A DNA stretch of 64,000 bases from positions 1 through 64,000 of the forward strand of contig DATDFB010000125.1 of the NCBI GenBank assembly GCA_036522835.1, in the 5' to 3' direction. The stretch comes from DATDFB01 sp036522835. GTDB lineage: Bacteria; Acidobacteriota; Thermoanaerobaculia; Gp7-AA8. The notes under the pieces are model-generated. The model worked only from the letters and a program-made list of their open reading frames with translations. It was not told the origin of the DNA and searched no databases. This document shows positions 42,819-51,536 of this stretch, piece by piece; the first letter of the stretch is position 1; every line of letters begins with the position of its first letter. Both the position numbers and the translations under genes were made by a program.

Positions 42819-44828
42819 ATGCGGACAATCAAACTCGTGACCCTCCTGGCCCTCGCTTGTCTCGCGTCGGCGCAGCAGAAGCCGCGCGTCTCCCTCGACG
42901 ACGTCTTCCGCTCCGTCAGCGTCTCCGATCCGCAGCTCTCGCCCGACGGGAAGTCGATCGTCTGCATCGTCTCGCGCCCGAACGTGGCGGAGAACCGCTC
43001 CGAGAGCGAGCTCGTGCTCGTCGACGTCGCCAGCGGCAAGCAGCGCGTGCTGACCTTCGAGCGGCGGCACGTCAACTCGCCGCGCTGGTCGCCGTCGGGC
43101 GACCGCCTGGCCTTCCTCGACGAGGCGCCGACCGGCGAGAAGAAAGAGCCGATGACGCAGATCTGGATCATGCCGATGGATGGCGGCGACGCGCGCCGCG
43201 TCACGAGCTCGCCCACCGGCGTGTCGCACTTCGCCTGGCGCCCCGACGGCAACGCCTTCGCCTACGCCGCCACGGATGAGAAGCCGCAGAAGAAGGACCG
43301 CGCGAAACACGAGGACGCATTCGAGGTCGGCAACCTCGACTTCCTCGCGCAGGAGTACCCGCTGCCAACGCACCTCTGGACCGTCGACGCGAACGGCGCG
43401 AACGCCAAGCGCATCACCTCCGGCACGTGGAGTCTGCCGACGTACCAGCCGCCCGGGCCGATTCCGTCGCCGCTGTCGTGGTCGCCCGATGGGAAGCAGG
43501 TTGCCATCACCCGGCAGGAGACGCCCGTCTACGGCGACAGCGATCAGACCACCGTGCAGATCGTCGACGTCGCCACCGGCACGTCGCGCCCGCTGACGAA
43601 ACAAACGAAGTTCGAGTTCACGCCGCAGTTCTCGCCCGACGGCAGCCGCGTCGCCTACTGGTACTACCGCGACGGCGACGGCGCATCGGTCAACGACATC
43701 TACGTCGCCCCCGCGTCCGGCGGCGCGAGCGTCGACGCCACGCGCGGCATCGACCGCAGCTTCTTCCGCCAGCTTTGGATGCCCGACGGCAAGACGCTCC
43801 TCGTCGGCGGCCACGACAAAGACCAGACCGCGCTCTGGCTGCAGCCCGCCGCCGGCGGCGCCGCGCGCAAGCTCGACCTGGGCGACGTCAATCCATCGTG
43901 GTCGTACTGGGTGGACATGAACGTCGGCCGCGACGGCGCCATCGCCTTCACCGGCAGCGAGCCGTACCGCGCCCGCGAGCTGTACTACATGAGCTCCGCC
44001 GACGCGAAGCCGCGCCGCCTGACGTCGTTCAACGACTGGGTCGGCACGCTGGACCTCGGGAAGATCGAGCGCGTGACGTGGAAGAACGACGGCTTTGACG
44101 AGGACGGCATCGTCGTCTATCCGCCCGGCTTCGATCCGGCCAAGAAGTATCCGCTCGTGCTCAGCATCCACGGCGGCCCGCAGGCGGCGTCGATCCGCTC
44201 GTTCAGCCTCTTCTCGCAGCTCCTGGCCGCGCGCGGCTGGATCGTCTTCTCCCCGAACTACCGCGGCAGCGACAACCTCGGCAACGCCTACGAGCGGGCC
44301 ATCTACAACGACGCCGGCGCCGGGCCGGGCCGCGACGTCATGGCCGGCGTGGCCATGCTCGAGAAGCGCGGCTTCATCGACGAGAACCGCATCGCCGTCT
44401 CCGGCTGGTCGTACGGCGGCTACATGACCTCGTGGCTCATCGGCCACTACGGCCCCTTCCGCGCCGCCGTCTCCGGCGCGGCCGTAAACAACCTCGTGCA
44501 CGAGTACGTCCTGTCCGACAACAACGTGACCGTGCGCTACTCGCTCGAAGGCTCGCCGTACAACCCGAAGACCGCGAAGGCGTGGGCCGAGCAGTCGCCG
44601 ATCACCTACGCGCACCTGATCAAGACGCCGACGCTGATCCTCACCGACACCGGCGACACGCGCGTGCCGGCCACGCAGTCGTTCGAGATGTACCACGCGC
44701 TCAAGGACAACGGCGTGGAGACGAAGTTCGTGGCCTACCCGGTCGGCGGACACTTCCCCGGCGATCCGATCCGCTCCGCCGACCTTTATCGCCGCTGGAT
44801 CGACTGGATCGATACGCACTTCAAATGA
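42819..44828 (+). CDS. exported S9 family peptidase (DPP-IV/acylaminoacyl type)
   Basis: A 669-residue serine peptidase with a signal peptide (TIKLVTLLALACLASAQ). The N-terminal propeller shows TolB-like blades (SDPQLSPDGKSIVCIVSRPN, FTPQFSPDGSRVAYWYYRDG). The hydrolase domain carries Ser531 (SGWSYGGYMT), Asp613 (DTGDTRVP) and His645 (GGHFPGD). It likely removes di- or tripeptides from peptide N-termini in the periplasm, feeding the peptide importer encoded just upstream. The stop overlaps the start of the following gene (ATGA). Confidence 0.95.
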   Translation: MRTIKLVTLLALACLASAQQKPRVSLDDVFRSVSVSDPQLSPDGKSIVCIVSRPNVAENRSESELVLVDVASGKQRVLTFERRHVNSPRWSPSGDRLAFLDEAPTGEKKEPMTQIWIMPMDGGDARRVTSSPTGVSHFAWRPDGNAFAYAATDEKPQKKDRAKHEDAFEVGNLDFLAQEYPLPTHLWTVDANGANAKRITSGTWSLPTYQPPGPIPSPLSWSPDGKQVAITRQETPVYGDSDQTTVQIVDVATGTSRPLTKQTKFEFTPQFSPDGSRVAYWYYRDGDGASVNDIYVAPASGGASVDATRGIDRSFFRQLWMPDGKTLLVGGHDKDQTALWLQPAAGGAARKLDLGDVNPSWSYWVDMNVGRDGAIAFTGSEPYRARELYYMSSADAKPRRLTSFNDWVGTLDLGKIERVTWKNDGFDEDGIVVYPPGFDPAKKYPLVLSIHGGPQAASIRSFSLFSQLLAARGWIVFSPNYRGSDNLGNAYERAIYNDAGAGPGRDVMAGVAMLEKRGFIDENRIAVSGWSYGGYMTSWLIGHYGPFRAAVSGAAVNNLVHEYVLSDNNVTVRYSLEGSPYNPKTAKAWAEQSPITYAHLIKTPTLILTDTGDTRVPATQSFEMYHALKDNGVETKFVAYPVGGHFPGDPIRSADLYRRWIDWIDTHFK

Positions 44829-46036
44829 ATGCCCTCGCCCTGTTCGCCGCCGCGACGCTGACGTGGATCTCAGGGTCGACGGTGAAGGTCGAGCAGGTCG
44901 TCGGCGACTGCGACTACACGGCGCAGGCGGCGACAGGGCAGTGCAAGCCGACGACGAGCCGCACCGCGACGCGCGCAAAGGTCCTCGGCACAGACCTCGG
45001 CGCCTCGTTCGAGTCGAACGGGAAGGTCATCTTCCTCTTCGGCGACAGCATCGGCCCGACCGAGGACTATCAGGCGGGGGACACAATGGCCTCGAGCGCC
45101 AGCACCGATCCGGCGGCCGGCCTCTTCGTCGATTTCTTCACCAAGACCGACGGCACCCCGTACTTCGTCAAGGTGCCGGGCGTGAAGCTCGGCGGGAACG
45201 AGGTGCCGAACGCCGGGATTCATCTCGACAACGGGACATTCATCGTCTGCCACACGGGCATCGATCGGAATCTCCCGCAGCCTGACATCAACGCCTACGC
45301 CGTCTTGACGCGCTTCGACGAGACGACGCGCGTCTTCACGCAGTTGCGCACGCTTTCGTCGAGGCCGAACGGAAAGTTCATCACGCCCTCGCTGCACGCC
45401 TCCGGCAGCGACGTCCTGATCTTCGGCCTCGGCGCCTACCGCGCCAGCGACGTTTACCTCGCGACCGTGCCGGCCAGCACGTTCGATACCGGCGCCGGCA
45501 CGCGCTACTTCAGCGGCATGACCAACGGGCAGCCGCAGTGGTCGACGTCGGAGTCCGCGGCGGTGCCGATCGTGACCGACAACCCGCTCGAGACGGCGAC
45601 GTACACGCCGTCGATCGGCAACGTGTCGGTCGTTTACACGAAGGATCTCGGCCTCTGGCTGATGACCTACGACGGCGGGCGCCAGTCGCCGGCAACGGGC
45701 GGCGTCTACTTCACGTACGCCGCCGATCCCTGGGGCCCGTGGAGCAAACCGCAATTGATCTTCAACCCGCGGCGCGACGGCGCGAACGGGAAGTTCTTCC
45801 ACGACCCGAGTATCGCGCCGAGCGACGGCCTTACCGGACCGACCATCGGCGGCAACAATCCCACCACCACGCCCGGCGGGCCCTACGCGCCATACATGAT
45901 CGAGCGCTTCACGAAGGTCAGCGGCAGCACGCTGTCGATTCATTACCTGCTGTCGACATGGAACCCGTACACCGTCGTCGAGATGCGGTCGGACTTCGCC
46001 ATCGGGCACCCGCGGCGGCGGGCGGCGCGGCACTAG
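44825..46036 (+). CDS. exported DUF4185-like protein
   Basis: A 403-residue protein. The first 18 residues (MNALALFAAATLTWISGS) are a weak signal peptide. The body resembles DUF4185, a five-bladed-propeller-type domain related to glycosidases: GTDLGASFESNGKVIFLFGD, NAGIHLDNGTFIVCHTGID, WGPWSKPQLIFNPRR and YAPYMIERFTK. Possible sugar-active enzyme, function unknown. It is translationally coupled to the S9 peptidase by ATGA. A longer frame starting inside the peptidase gene is rejected. The stop overlaps that of the convergent gene (CTAG). Confidence 0.75.
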   Translation: MNALALFAAATLTWISGSTVKVEQVVGDCDYTAQAATGQCKPTTSRTATRAKVLGTDLGASFESNGKVIFLFGDSIGPTEDYQAGDTMASSASTDPAAGLFVDFFTKTDGTPYFVKVPGVKLGGNEVPNAGIHLDNGTFIVCHTGIDRNLPQPDINAYAVLTRFDETTRVFTQLRTLSSRPNGKFITPSLHASGSDVLIFGLGAYRASDVYLATVPASTFDTGAGTRYFSGMTNGQPQWSTSESAAVPIVTDNPLETATYTPSIGNVSVVYTKDLGLWLMTYDGGRQSPATGGVYFTYAADPWGPWSKPQLIFNPRRDGANGKFFHDPSIAPSDGLTGPTIGGNNPTTTPGGPYAPYMIERFTKVSGSTLSIHYLLSTWNPYTVVEMRSDFAIGHPRRRAARH

Positions 46037-46641
46037 CTGACCACGAACCCCCCGTAGTGCCCATGCGCGTCATCCGGATCGGTGTCGAGCCCGCAGAACT
46101 TGTGCGGCATCCCTTGTTTGAGGCTCCACTGCGTGAAGCCGGGCGTTCCCAGGAATCCGACCGACTGCGAAAGCCACGCGAAATCCGAAAGACCCGCGGC
46201 GAGCATCGCCGCGCACGTGGCGCCGGAGCCGTAAACGCCCGGGAGGAAGCGCGGACGCAGTTTTCCGTTGATCACCGTGAAGTAGTTCGTGATCGGCCCG
46301 GCGATGTCCTCGGCCGTGGCGTTGTAATCGACCGCGAAGTAAATCGCGCTGCCGACCGGCTGCTGCACCTCGGCGACTTGCGCGAGCGCGTCCTTCGCGT
46401 CCAGCAGCGCCTGATCGGCGGTGAAGTACGCCGCCTTCGTCCCGGCGTACTCGAATACCACGACGATGTTCAGCCCCGCGGCGCTGATGGCCAGCGCTTC
46501 TTCACGGGTGAGGCGGCTGGCGCTGCTCTTGTGGCTGCGGTAGTAGCGCGCCACGAAGGTGAAGCCGAGCTGCGCCAGGCAATGTGCTGCGGACGGTGTG
46601 ACGGGGGAGGAGGAGTCGACGCCGCAATTAATGTCACCCAC
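46033..46641 (-). CDS. DUF1906 (glycoside-hydrolase-like) domain protein
   Basis: About 202 residues matching the DUF1906/Rv2525c-like TIM-barrel domain: INCGVDSSSPVTPSAAHCLA, FTFVARYYRSHKSSASRLTR, a strand ending in IYFAVDYNATAEDI, and FLPGVYGSGATCAAMLAAGL. These proteins resemble glycoside hydrolase family 25 folds and are linked to cell-wall metabolism. No obvious signal peptide follows from the GTG start used here; an upstream start would run into the prenyl synthase gene and give an Arg-rich sequence, so it is rejected. The start is moderately uncertain. Confidence 0.75.
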   Translation of the reverse strand: MGDINCGVDSSSPVTPSAAHCLAQLGFTFVARYYRSHKSSASRLTREEALAISAAGLNIVVVFEYAGTKAAYFTADQALLDAKDALAQVAEVQQPVGSAIYFAVDYNATAEDIAGPITNYFTVINGKLRPRFLPGVYGSGATCAAMLAAGLSDFAWLSQSVGFLGTPGFTQWSLKQGMPHKFCGLDTDPDDAHGHYGGFVVS

Positions 46642-46672
46642 ATTCCATGGAGTGACGGATCCGCGTCTTTTG

Positions 46673-47665
46673 TTACCGGTCGCGGTCGAGAACGAAGTCG
46701 AGCGCCATCTCCAGCGCCTCCTTTGCCGGCGAGTCGGCGAAGGGCAGGAGCGCGGCGCGGGCACGGCCGGCGTAGTCGCGGGCGGCGGCGCGCGTCTCCT
46801 CGAGCGTCCCGTACTTTTGCACGAGGCGGAGGATCTCGGCCGGGTCGCTGTCGAACGTCTTCGTCGAGGCCACGCGCGCGACCATGGCCCGCTCGCTCTC
46901 CGTGGCCCGCGGCAGGGCCAGGATCAGCGGCAGTGTGACTTTGCCTTCCTTCAGATCCGACAGCGCCGGCTTGCCGAGGACCTCCGTGCTGGAGGTGAAG
47001 TCGAGGAGGTCGTCGATCAGCTGGAAACAGACGCCGAGGTTGAATCCGTAGTTGAACAGCGACGTGGCAGAGCTCTCGGGGACGTCGACGAGATACGCCG
47101 GAATGCGGCAGCAGGAGCCGAAGAGCGCCGCCGTCTTGCGGCCGACGATCTCGAAGTAATCGTCGCGGGTGATGTCGGCGCGGCCGTTGGTCTCGAGCCC
47201 GAGGATCTCGCCCTCGATCATGCGGATCGTCACGTTCGACAGGAGCCGCAGCACGTCGAGGTTCCCCTCGGCCAGGGCCATGTTCATCGAATGCGTGTAG
47301 AGGTAATCGCCGACGAGAACCGTGAGGTTGTTGCCCCAGCGGTAGTTGATCGACGTCCGCCCGCGCCGGATCGCGGCCTCGTCGATGATGTCGTCGTGCA
47401 CGAGCGTGGCGGTGTGAATGAACTCGATCACCGCGCCGTAGATCACGTCGCGGTAGCCGTCGTAGCGGAGCATCTTCGAGACGAGCAGCAGCAGGGCAGG
47501 GCGAAGACGCTTGCCGCCGCCGCCGAGAATGTGCTCGCCGACGTCGTGGATGGTCTGGATCTGCGATTGGAAGTTGCGGCGCAGCTCTTCCTCGACGAGC
47601 TGCAGCTTCGGCGCGATCAGGTCGACAAGCCGTTCTGCACGCGAGAGTTGCTCGTTGACCGTCAC
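46673..47665 (-). CDS. trans-polyprenyl diphosphate synthase (IspB/HepT-like)
   Basis: About 330 residues. Condenses isopentenyl diphosphate onto an allylic primer to make the side chain of menaquinone or ubiquinone. Both Asp-rich motifs are intact: LVHDDIIDE (91-95) and QLIDDLLDF (218-222); GGKRLRPALLLL and GEILGLE are also typical. The GTG start gives family length; a TTG 12 codons upstream would overlap the yajQ stop as TTGA and is an equally possible coupled start. It is co-oriented with yajQ and the lolA-like gene. Confidence 0.94.
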   Translation of the reverse strand: MTVNEQLSRAERLVDLIAPKLQLVEEELRRNFQSQIQTIHDVGEHILGGGGKRLRPALLLLVSKMLRYDGYRDVIYGAVIEFIHTATLVHDDIIDEAAIRRGRTSINYRWGNNLTVLVGDYLYTHSMNMALAEGNLDVLRLLSNVTIRMIEGEILGLETNGRADITRDDYFEIVGRKTAALFGSCCRIPAYLVDVPESSATSLFNYGFNLGVCFQLIDDLLDFTSSTEVLGKPALSDLKEGKVTLPLILALPRATESERAMVARVASTKTFDSDPAEILRLVQKYGTLEETRAAARDYAGRARAALLPFADSPAKEALEMALDFVLDRDR

Positions 47666-47697
47666 GCCCGCAAGGATAATCGATGCCGGATGGCGGC

Positions 47698-48192
47698 TCA
47701 ACCGCGGTAGTTGGTGAACTGCAAGGGGATGCCGAAGTCGCCTTCCTTCACGAGCGCGATGGCCTTCTGCAGGTCGTCCTTGTTGCGGCCGGTGACGCGC
47801 ACCTGATCGCTCTGAATCGACGCCTGCACCTTCAGCTTGGCGTCCTTGATCGTCTTGACGATCGCCTTCGCTTTCTCCGTTTCGATGCCTTGCACGATCT
47901 TGACGTGCTGCCGCACCGTGCCTCCCGCGGCCGGCTCGACTTTGCCGTAGTCGAGCGCCTTCAGGGCCACGTGACGTTTGACGAGCTTCGTCTCCAGGAT
48001 GTCCTTGACGCTGCGCAGCTTCCCCTCGTCGTCGGAGAGGAGGACGATCTCCTCCTTGGCCAGCTCGATCGAGCTCTTGCTCCCTTTGAAGTCGAAGCGC
48101 TGGGCGAGCTCCTTCTGCGCCTGCTGCACGGCGTTGGCGACTTCCTGCATGTCGGTTTTGGAGACGACGTCGAAGGAGAACTCTTGCGCCAT
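47698..48192 (-). CDS. yajQ: YajQ family nucleotide-binding protein (DUF520)
   Basis: A 164-residue YajQ/DUF520 protein. It starts with the conserved MAQEFSFDVVSKTDMQEVAN and has RFDFKGSKSSIEL, and the C-terminal QVRVTGRNKDDLQKAIAL. Family members bind nucleotides (in some species c-di-GMP). The ATG shares one base with the stop of the lolA-like gene (TAATG), implying coupling. Normal length. Confidence 0.95.
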   Translation of the reverse strand: MAQEFSFDVVSKTDMQEVANAVQQAQKELAQRFDFKGSKSSIELAKEEIVLLSDDEGKLRSVKDILETKLVKRHVALKALDYGKVEPAAGGTVRQHVKIVQGIETEKAKAIVKTIKDAKLKVQASIQSDQVRVTGRNKDDLQKAIALVKEGDFGIPLQFTNYRG

Positions 48193-48791
48193 TACTGCTG
48201 CACCACCTGAACGCCGGCCGGTACCGCGAAACGGAACATGTCCGGCGATGTGGCCCGCTTGTGGAAGCCGGCGAACGAGAAGGTCGTCTGATTGCCTTCG
48301 CGGTCGGTGTACGACACGCTGCGAATCGTATGCGACGGCGCGTCGATCGACACGACGACGTTGCGGATCATGGCCGCGCCGCTCCTCGGCTGCAGCGTCG
48401 TCGTCACGGTGTTCCCCCGCGCCGTCTCCTTCGTCACGAAGGCGCGGTCGCGCGCGGCGGGGTCGCCGATGATCAGGAACGGCAGCTCGGCGCGGCGCTC
48501 CGCGTCGAGGTCCGCCACCGTCACCTGCTTGTCGGCGGGGATGTAGAACCACGAGCGCGAGCCGTCGAAGACGAAGAGCTTCTGCTCCGGCCGCGTGTAG
48601 CTCCAGCGCATCTGCGGCAGCGTGCCGAAGACCACCGTGCCGCCCTCGCTCTGGCTGTTCTTGAATCCTTTGGGGGTGAACTGCTGGGTGAAGCTCGCCT
48701 CGCTGCCGGGGAGATTGGCGGCCACGCGGTCGATTTCCGCCGCGTTCATCGACACGGCGAGCGTAAGGGTCAAAAGAAGGGTCTTGATCAT
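48192..48791 (-). CDS. LolA-like outer membrane lipoprotein carrier
   Basis: A 199-residue periplasmic protein with signal peptide (MIKTLLLTLTLAVSMNA) and LolA-type pattern: ASFTQQFTPKGFKNSQSEGG, the strand TVVFGTLPQMRWSYTRPEQ and FDGSRSWFYIPADKQV. LolA shuttles lipoproteins from the LolCDE complex to the outer membrane. The C-terminus (FSFAGFHKRATSPDMFRFAV) also fits. It is 4 bp from the previous gene and overlaps yajQ. Confidence 0.88.
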   Translation of the reverse strand: MIKTLLLTLTLAVSMNAAEIDRVAANLPGSEASFTQQFTPKGFKNSQSEGGTVVFGTLPQMRWSYTRPEQKLFVFDGSRSWFYIPADKQVTVADLDAERRAELPFLIIGDPAARDRAFVTKETARGNTVTTTLQPRSGAAMIRNVVVSIDAPSHTIRSVSYTDREGNQTTFSFAGFHKRATSPDMFRFAVPAGVQVVQQ

Positions 48792-48794
48792 GAT

Positions 48795-49154
48795 TTAGAG
48801 CTTTTCGACTTCGATCGAAACGATGGCCGAGCTGACCACGAAGATCCGCTCGTTCTTGCTTCGATCGTCCGGGTATAGATAGAAGCCGCTTTTTTCCGGG
48901 TTGTAGTGCGCGGTACCGCGGATGACTTCGCCATCGGCGAATTCCACTGCAATCGTGCTGCCGGTGGCCGGCTCCAGCATCTCCTCGGGGGCCGTGCGCG
49001 GGAAGAAAACGGCTTTCATCTCGCCGAACGGAACGTCGTCGGACGCGCCGTTGCGGTCGACCGTGAACAACTGCCGGTCGGCATCGACGGCGGCGAGCGT
49101 CGCGCGCTCGGTGCGGCCGTCGCGGTAGCGAAGGACCACCTGTGAATCAGCCAT
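48795..49154 (-). CDS. small conserved protein of unknown function (DUF6982-like)
   Basis: A 119-residue soluble protein, all beta in appearance: VVLRYRDGRTERATL, FGEMKAVFFPRT, IAVEFADGEVIRGTAHYNPE, FYLYPDDRSKNERIFVV. The PilZ-like or DUF6982-like pattern suggests a small regulatory or structural domain, but I cannot assign a role. The ATG overlaps the kdsD stop by one base (TGATG), so it is coupled. Followed by the lolA-like gene after 3 bp. Confidence 0.65.
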   Translation of the reverse strand: MADSQVVLRYRDGRTERATLAAVDADRQLFTVDRNGASDDVPFGEMKAVFFPRTAPEEMLEPATGSTIAVEFADGEVIRGTAHYNPEKSGFYLYPDDRSKNERIFVVSSAIVSIEVEKL

Positions 49155-50131
49155 CAGAACAGTTCGAGACCCCAGAGATCGTGGAGATGAATGATACCTT
49201 CGAGCCGCCCCGATTCGTCGGCGATGAACAGCGAGGTAATCTTCCGCTCTTCCATCACTTGCAGCGCCGCCGAGGCGAATTCGTTGCCGGCGATGGTGAT
49301 CGGGTCCGCGGTCATCGATTCCCCCGCGGTCCGGCGCACGATCAGGTCGTCTTTCTCGAGGAGGCGGCGGAGGTCGCCGTCGGAGATCGCGCCGCGCAGC
49401 ACGCCGCCGTCGTCGACGACCGCGGTGATGCCGAAGCGCTTTTTCGACATCTCGTAGATGGCGTCTTTCATCGAGGCGTCGAGACGGACGGCCGGGATCT
49501 GCTCGCCGCCGTGCATCAGGTCGGCGACGCGCTGGAAGCGCTTGCCGAGCTTTCCGCCGGGATGCAAAAACGCGAAGTCTTCTTCCTTGAAGCCTTTGCG
49601 CAGCAGAAGGGCCATCGCCAAGGCGTCGCCCAAGGCGAGGGTGGCGGTGGTCGATGCCGTGGGGGCGAGGCCGAGCGGACACGCCTCCTGCGGGATGGCG
49701 GCGGAGAGGTGGAAGTCGGCGCCGCGCGCGAGGGTCGAATTCGGGTTGCCGGTGATGGCGACGATGTGGGCGCCGATGCGCTTGAGGCTCGGCAGCAGCC
49801 GCACGAGCTCCTCGGTTTCGCCGGAGTTCGAGATCGCCAGCGCAACGTCCCCCTTCACGACCATGCCGAGGTCGCCGTGGATGGCCTCGGCGGGATGAAG
49901 GAAAAAGGAGGGCGTGCCGGTCGACGCCAGCGTGGCGCCGATCTTCTTGCAGATGATGCCGGACTTGCCGAGGCCCATCGTGACGACGCGGCCCTTGCAG
50001 GCGTCGATCAGCTCGACGACGTTGACGAAGGCGTCGTCGAGGTGCTCGATAAGGCTCAGGATCGCCGCCGCCTCGACCTCGAGCACGCGCTTGGCTTCGG
50101 CAATTGCGGGGTGGACGTCGGCCGCGGGCAT
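49154..50131 (-). CDS. kdsD: arabinose-5-phosphate isomerase (KpsF/GutQ/KdsD)
   Basis: A 325-residue sugar isomerase making arabinose-5-phosphate for KDO and thus LPS. An N-terminal SIS domain (VVTMGLGKSGIICKKIGATL, ISNSGETEELVRLLPSLKRI, at about 45-175) is followed by two CBS domains (about 205-325). Supports a KDO-containing outer membrane, matching LptFG and LolA nearby. First gene of a leftward run kdsD - small protein - lolA-like - yajQ. A TAGACT 7-12 bp before the ATG could be a -10 for a leaderless transcript. Confidence 0.95.
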   Translation of the reverse strand: MPAADVHPAIAEAKRVLEVEAAAILSLIEHLDDAFVNVVELIDACKGRVVTMGLGKSGIICKKIGATLASTGTPSFFLHPAEAIHGDLGMVVKGDVALAISNSGETEELVRLLPSLKRIGAHIVAITGNPNSTLARGADFHLSAAIPQEACPLGLAPTASTTATLALGDALAMALLLRKGFKEEDFAFLHPGGKLGKRFQRVADLMHGGEQIPAVRLDASMKDAIYEMSKKRFGITAVVDDGGVLRGAISDGDLRRLLEKDDLIVRRTAGESMTADPITIAGNEFASAALQVMEERKITSLFIADESGRLEGIIHLHDLWGLELF

Positions 50132-50239
50132 TGGGCGCAGTCTAGCGCAGTCTGGTCACCGCGAAATGTGGGGGAGAGGGGCAGCGCGCGTAAGGAGACA
50201 CGCCGAGGTGGGCGGTTCTTTCGGACGCAACTGCAGGAC

Positions 50240-50530
50240 AATGCCCGCGACGCCGCAATCGTCGCCGTCGCCACCTGCGCGGCCGCTCCTGCGCGCTCTC
50301 GATCGCGGCAAGACCTTCGTCATCACGCGGAACGGTGTGCCGGTGGGCGAGCTGATTCGCTGCGCGGCGAACGTTCGTTGCTGCCGACGTCGCAGTCGCG
50401 GCGTTCGTAGGGAGTCCACGCATCCGATTCAAGCGTCTTCGCCGGGACGTCGATCACCTGATCGATCAGGCCCCCCCGCGCCGCGTGGCTGACCGGCGTC
50501 ACCCACGTGGGCTGATCGACACCTTGAACA
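50240..50530 (+). pseudogene. remnant of a vapBC-type toxin-antitoxin locus
   Basis: One frame reads LLRALDRGKTFVITRNGVPVGELI, the core of a Phd/VapB-like antitoxin. After a frameshift the next frame gives RTFVAADVAVAAFVGSPRIR and FKRLRRDVDHLIDQAPPRR, its typical C-terminus. This runs directly into DRRHPRGLIDT, which resembles the first residues of a PIN-domain (VapC) toxin (normally PRGLIDTSV...), but the toxin stops there at the end of the convergent reductase region. No antitoxin start or complete toxin remains. Confidence 0.6.
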
Positions 50531-50569
50531 GATTGAGCCCGACGCCTTGGCTCGCGCGTACGGTGGCGT

Positions 50570-51487
50570 TTACGCGGACAGCGTCCGCACCGAGCGCTCC
50601 TGCGGCAGCAAGCATCGGTACAGGAAATCGCAGACGGGTACGTCGACGCCGCTCTCCGCGGCCATGCGCACGACCGCGCCGAGCTGCGCGTCGAGCTCCG
50701 AGGGCTTGCCGTCCATCATGTCGCGCTGCAGCGAGGTCGTGGCGTCGGCGGGAAGGCCGTCGAGGCGCTCCATCGTCCGCTCGAAAGCGTCGGCGGGGAG
50801 CGCCGCGCCGCGCGCGGCGGCGACGGCGAGGATCTCGCGAATGCACCGCTCGGCGAGCTCGCGCGTCTCCGGCATGGCCCGCCAGACACTGACCGGAACG
50901 CGCGTAATCGCGCCGATACCGCTGCCCGGCACGATGAAGAGGAACTTCGACCACATCGAGCGATGGATGTCGGGCGGGATCTCCGCCTTCACACCGGCGC
51001 GCACGAGCGCCTCGCAAAGCCGCTCCAGCCGCGCGCTCGGGCGGTTGTCGAGCTCTCCGCACATGAGGAACGGCTCCGCGCCGACGTGGCGGATGTGCCC
51101 GTTCCCGACGAGGAAGGCGATGATGCCGCAGAGCCCTCCGGAGGCATGCTCGCGGCCGACGATCGCGGCGATCTGCTCCGGCGCCTCCATCCCGTTCTCC
51201 AGCGGCACGACAACGGTCTCCTGGCCGATCAGAGAGACGATGCTCCGCGTCGCCTCCGGCACCTGCCACGCTTTGACGCACATCAGCACCGCGTCGACGT
51301 TGCCGATCGTCGACGGATCGTTCGTGACCTTCGGATGCTCGACGACGAAGTCGCCCTTTACGCTGTCGACGCGCAAGGTGTCGAATGGCTCGTCCTTCAC
51401 GACGAACGTGATGTCCTCGCCCGCCGCGGCGAGCCTGCCGCCGAAGTAGCCGCCGACGCCGCCGGCACCGACCACCGCGATTCGCAT
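50570..51487 (-). CDS. panE: 2-dehydropantoate 2-reductase (ketopantoate reductase)
   Basis: A 305-residue NADPH-dependent reductase making pantoate for coenzyme A. Rossmann motif MRIAVVGAGGVGGYFGGRL, then NVDAVLMCVKAWQVPEATRS, VVPLENGMEAPEQIA, and the catalytic-region SMWSKFLFIVPGSGIGAITR and SLQRDMMDGKPSELD. The frame is open upstream but the ATG at the Rossmann start is right. Divergent from an exported-protein gene 50 bp away. Together with coaD it gives two CoA-pathway genes in the window. Paralogues with other 2-oxo acids exist, so the substrate is probable rather than certain. Confidence 0.9.
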   Translation of the reverse strand: MRIAVVGAGGVGGYFGGRLAAAGEDITFVVKDEPFDTLRVDSVKGDFVVEHPKVTNDPSTIGNVDAVLMCVKAWQVPEATRSIVSLIGQETVVVPLENGMEAPEQIAAIVGREHASGGLCGIIAFLVGNGHIRHVGAEPFLMCGELDNRPSARLERLCEALVRAGVKAEIPPDIHRSMWSKFLFIVPGSGIGAITRVPVSVWRAMPETRELAERCIREILAVAAARGAALPADAFERTMERLDGLPADATTSLQRDMMDGKPSELDAQLGAVVRMAAESGVDVPVCDFLYRCLLPQERSVRTLSA

Positions 51488-51536
51488 GCGCCGCGAATTA
51501 TGGACGACGGCGTTGCCCGCCGCGTACATCAGCGCA

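Noticed and set aside
50485..50892. 135-codon plus-strand ORF opposite the dehydropantoate reductase
   Set aside because: After the first ~14 residues (toxin remnant) it is an Arg/Pro/Ala-rich antisense shadow of panE.
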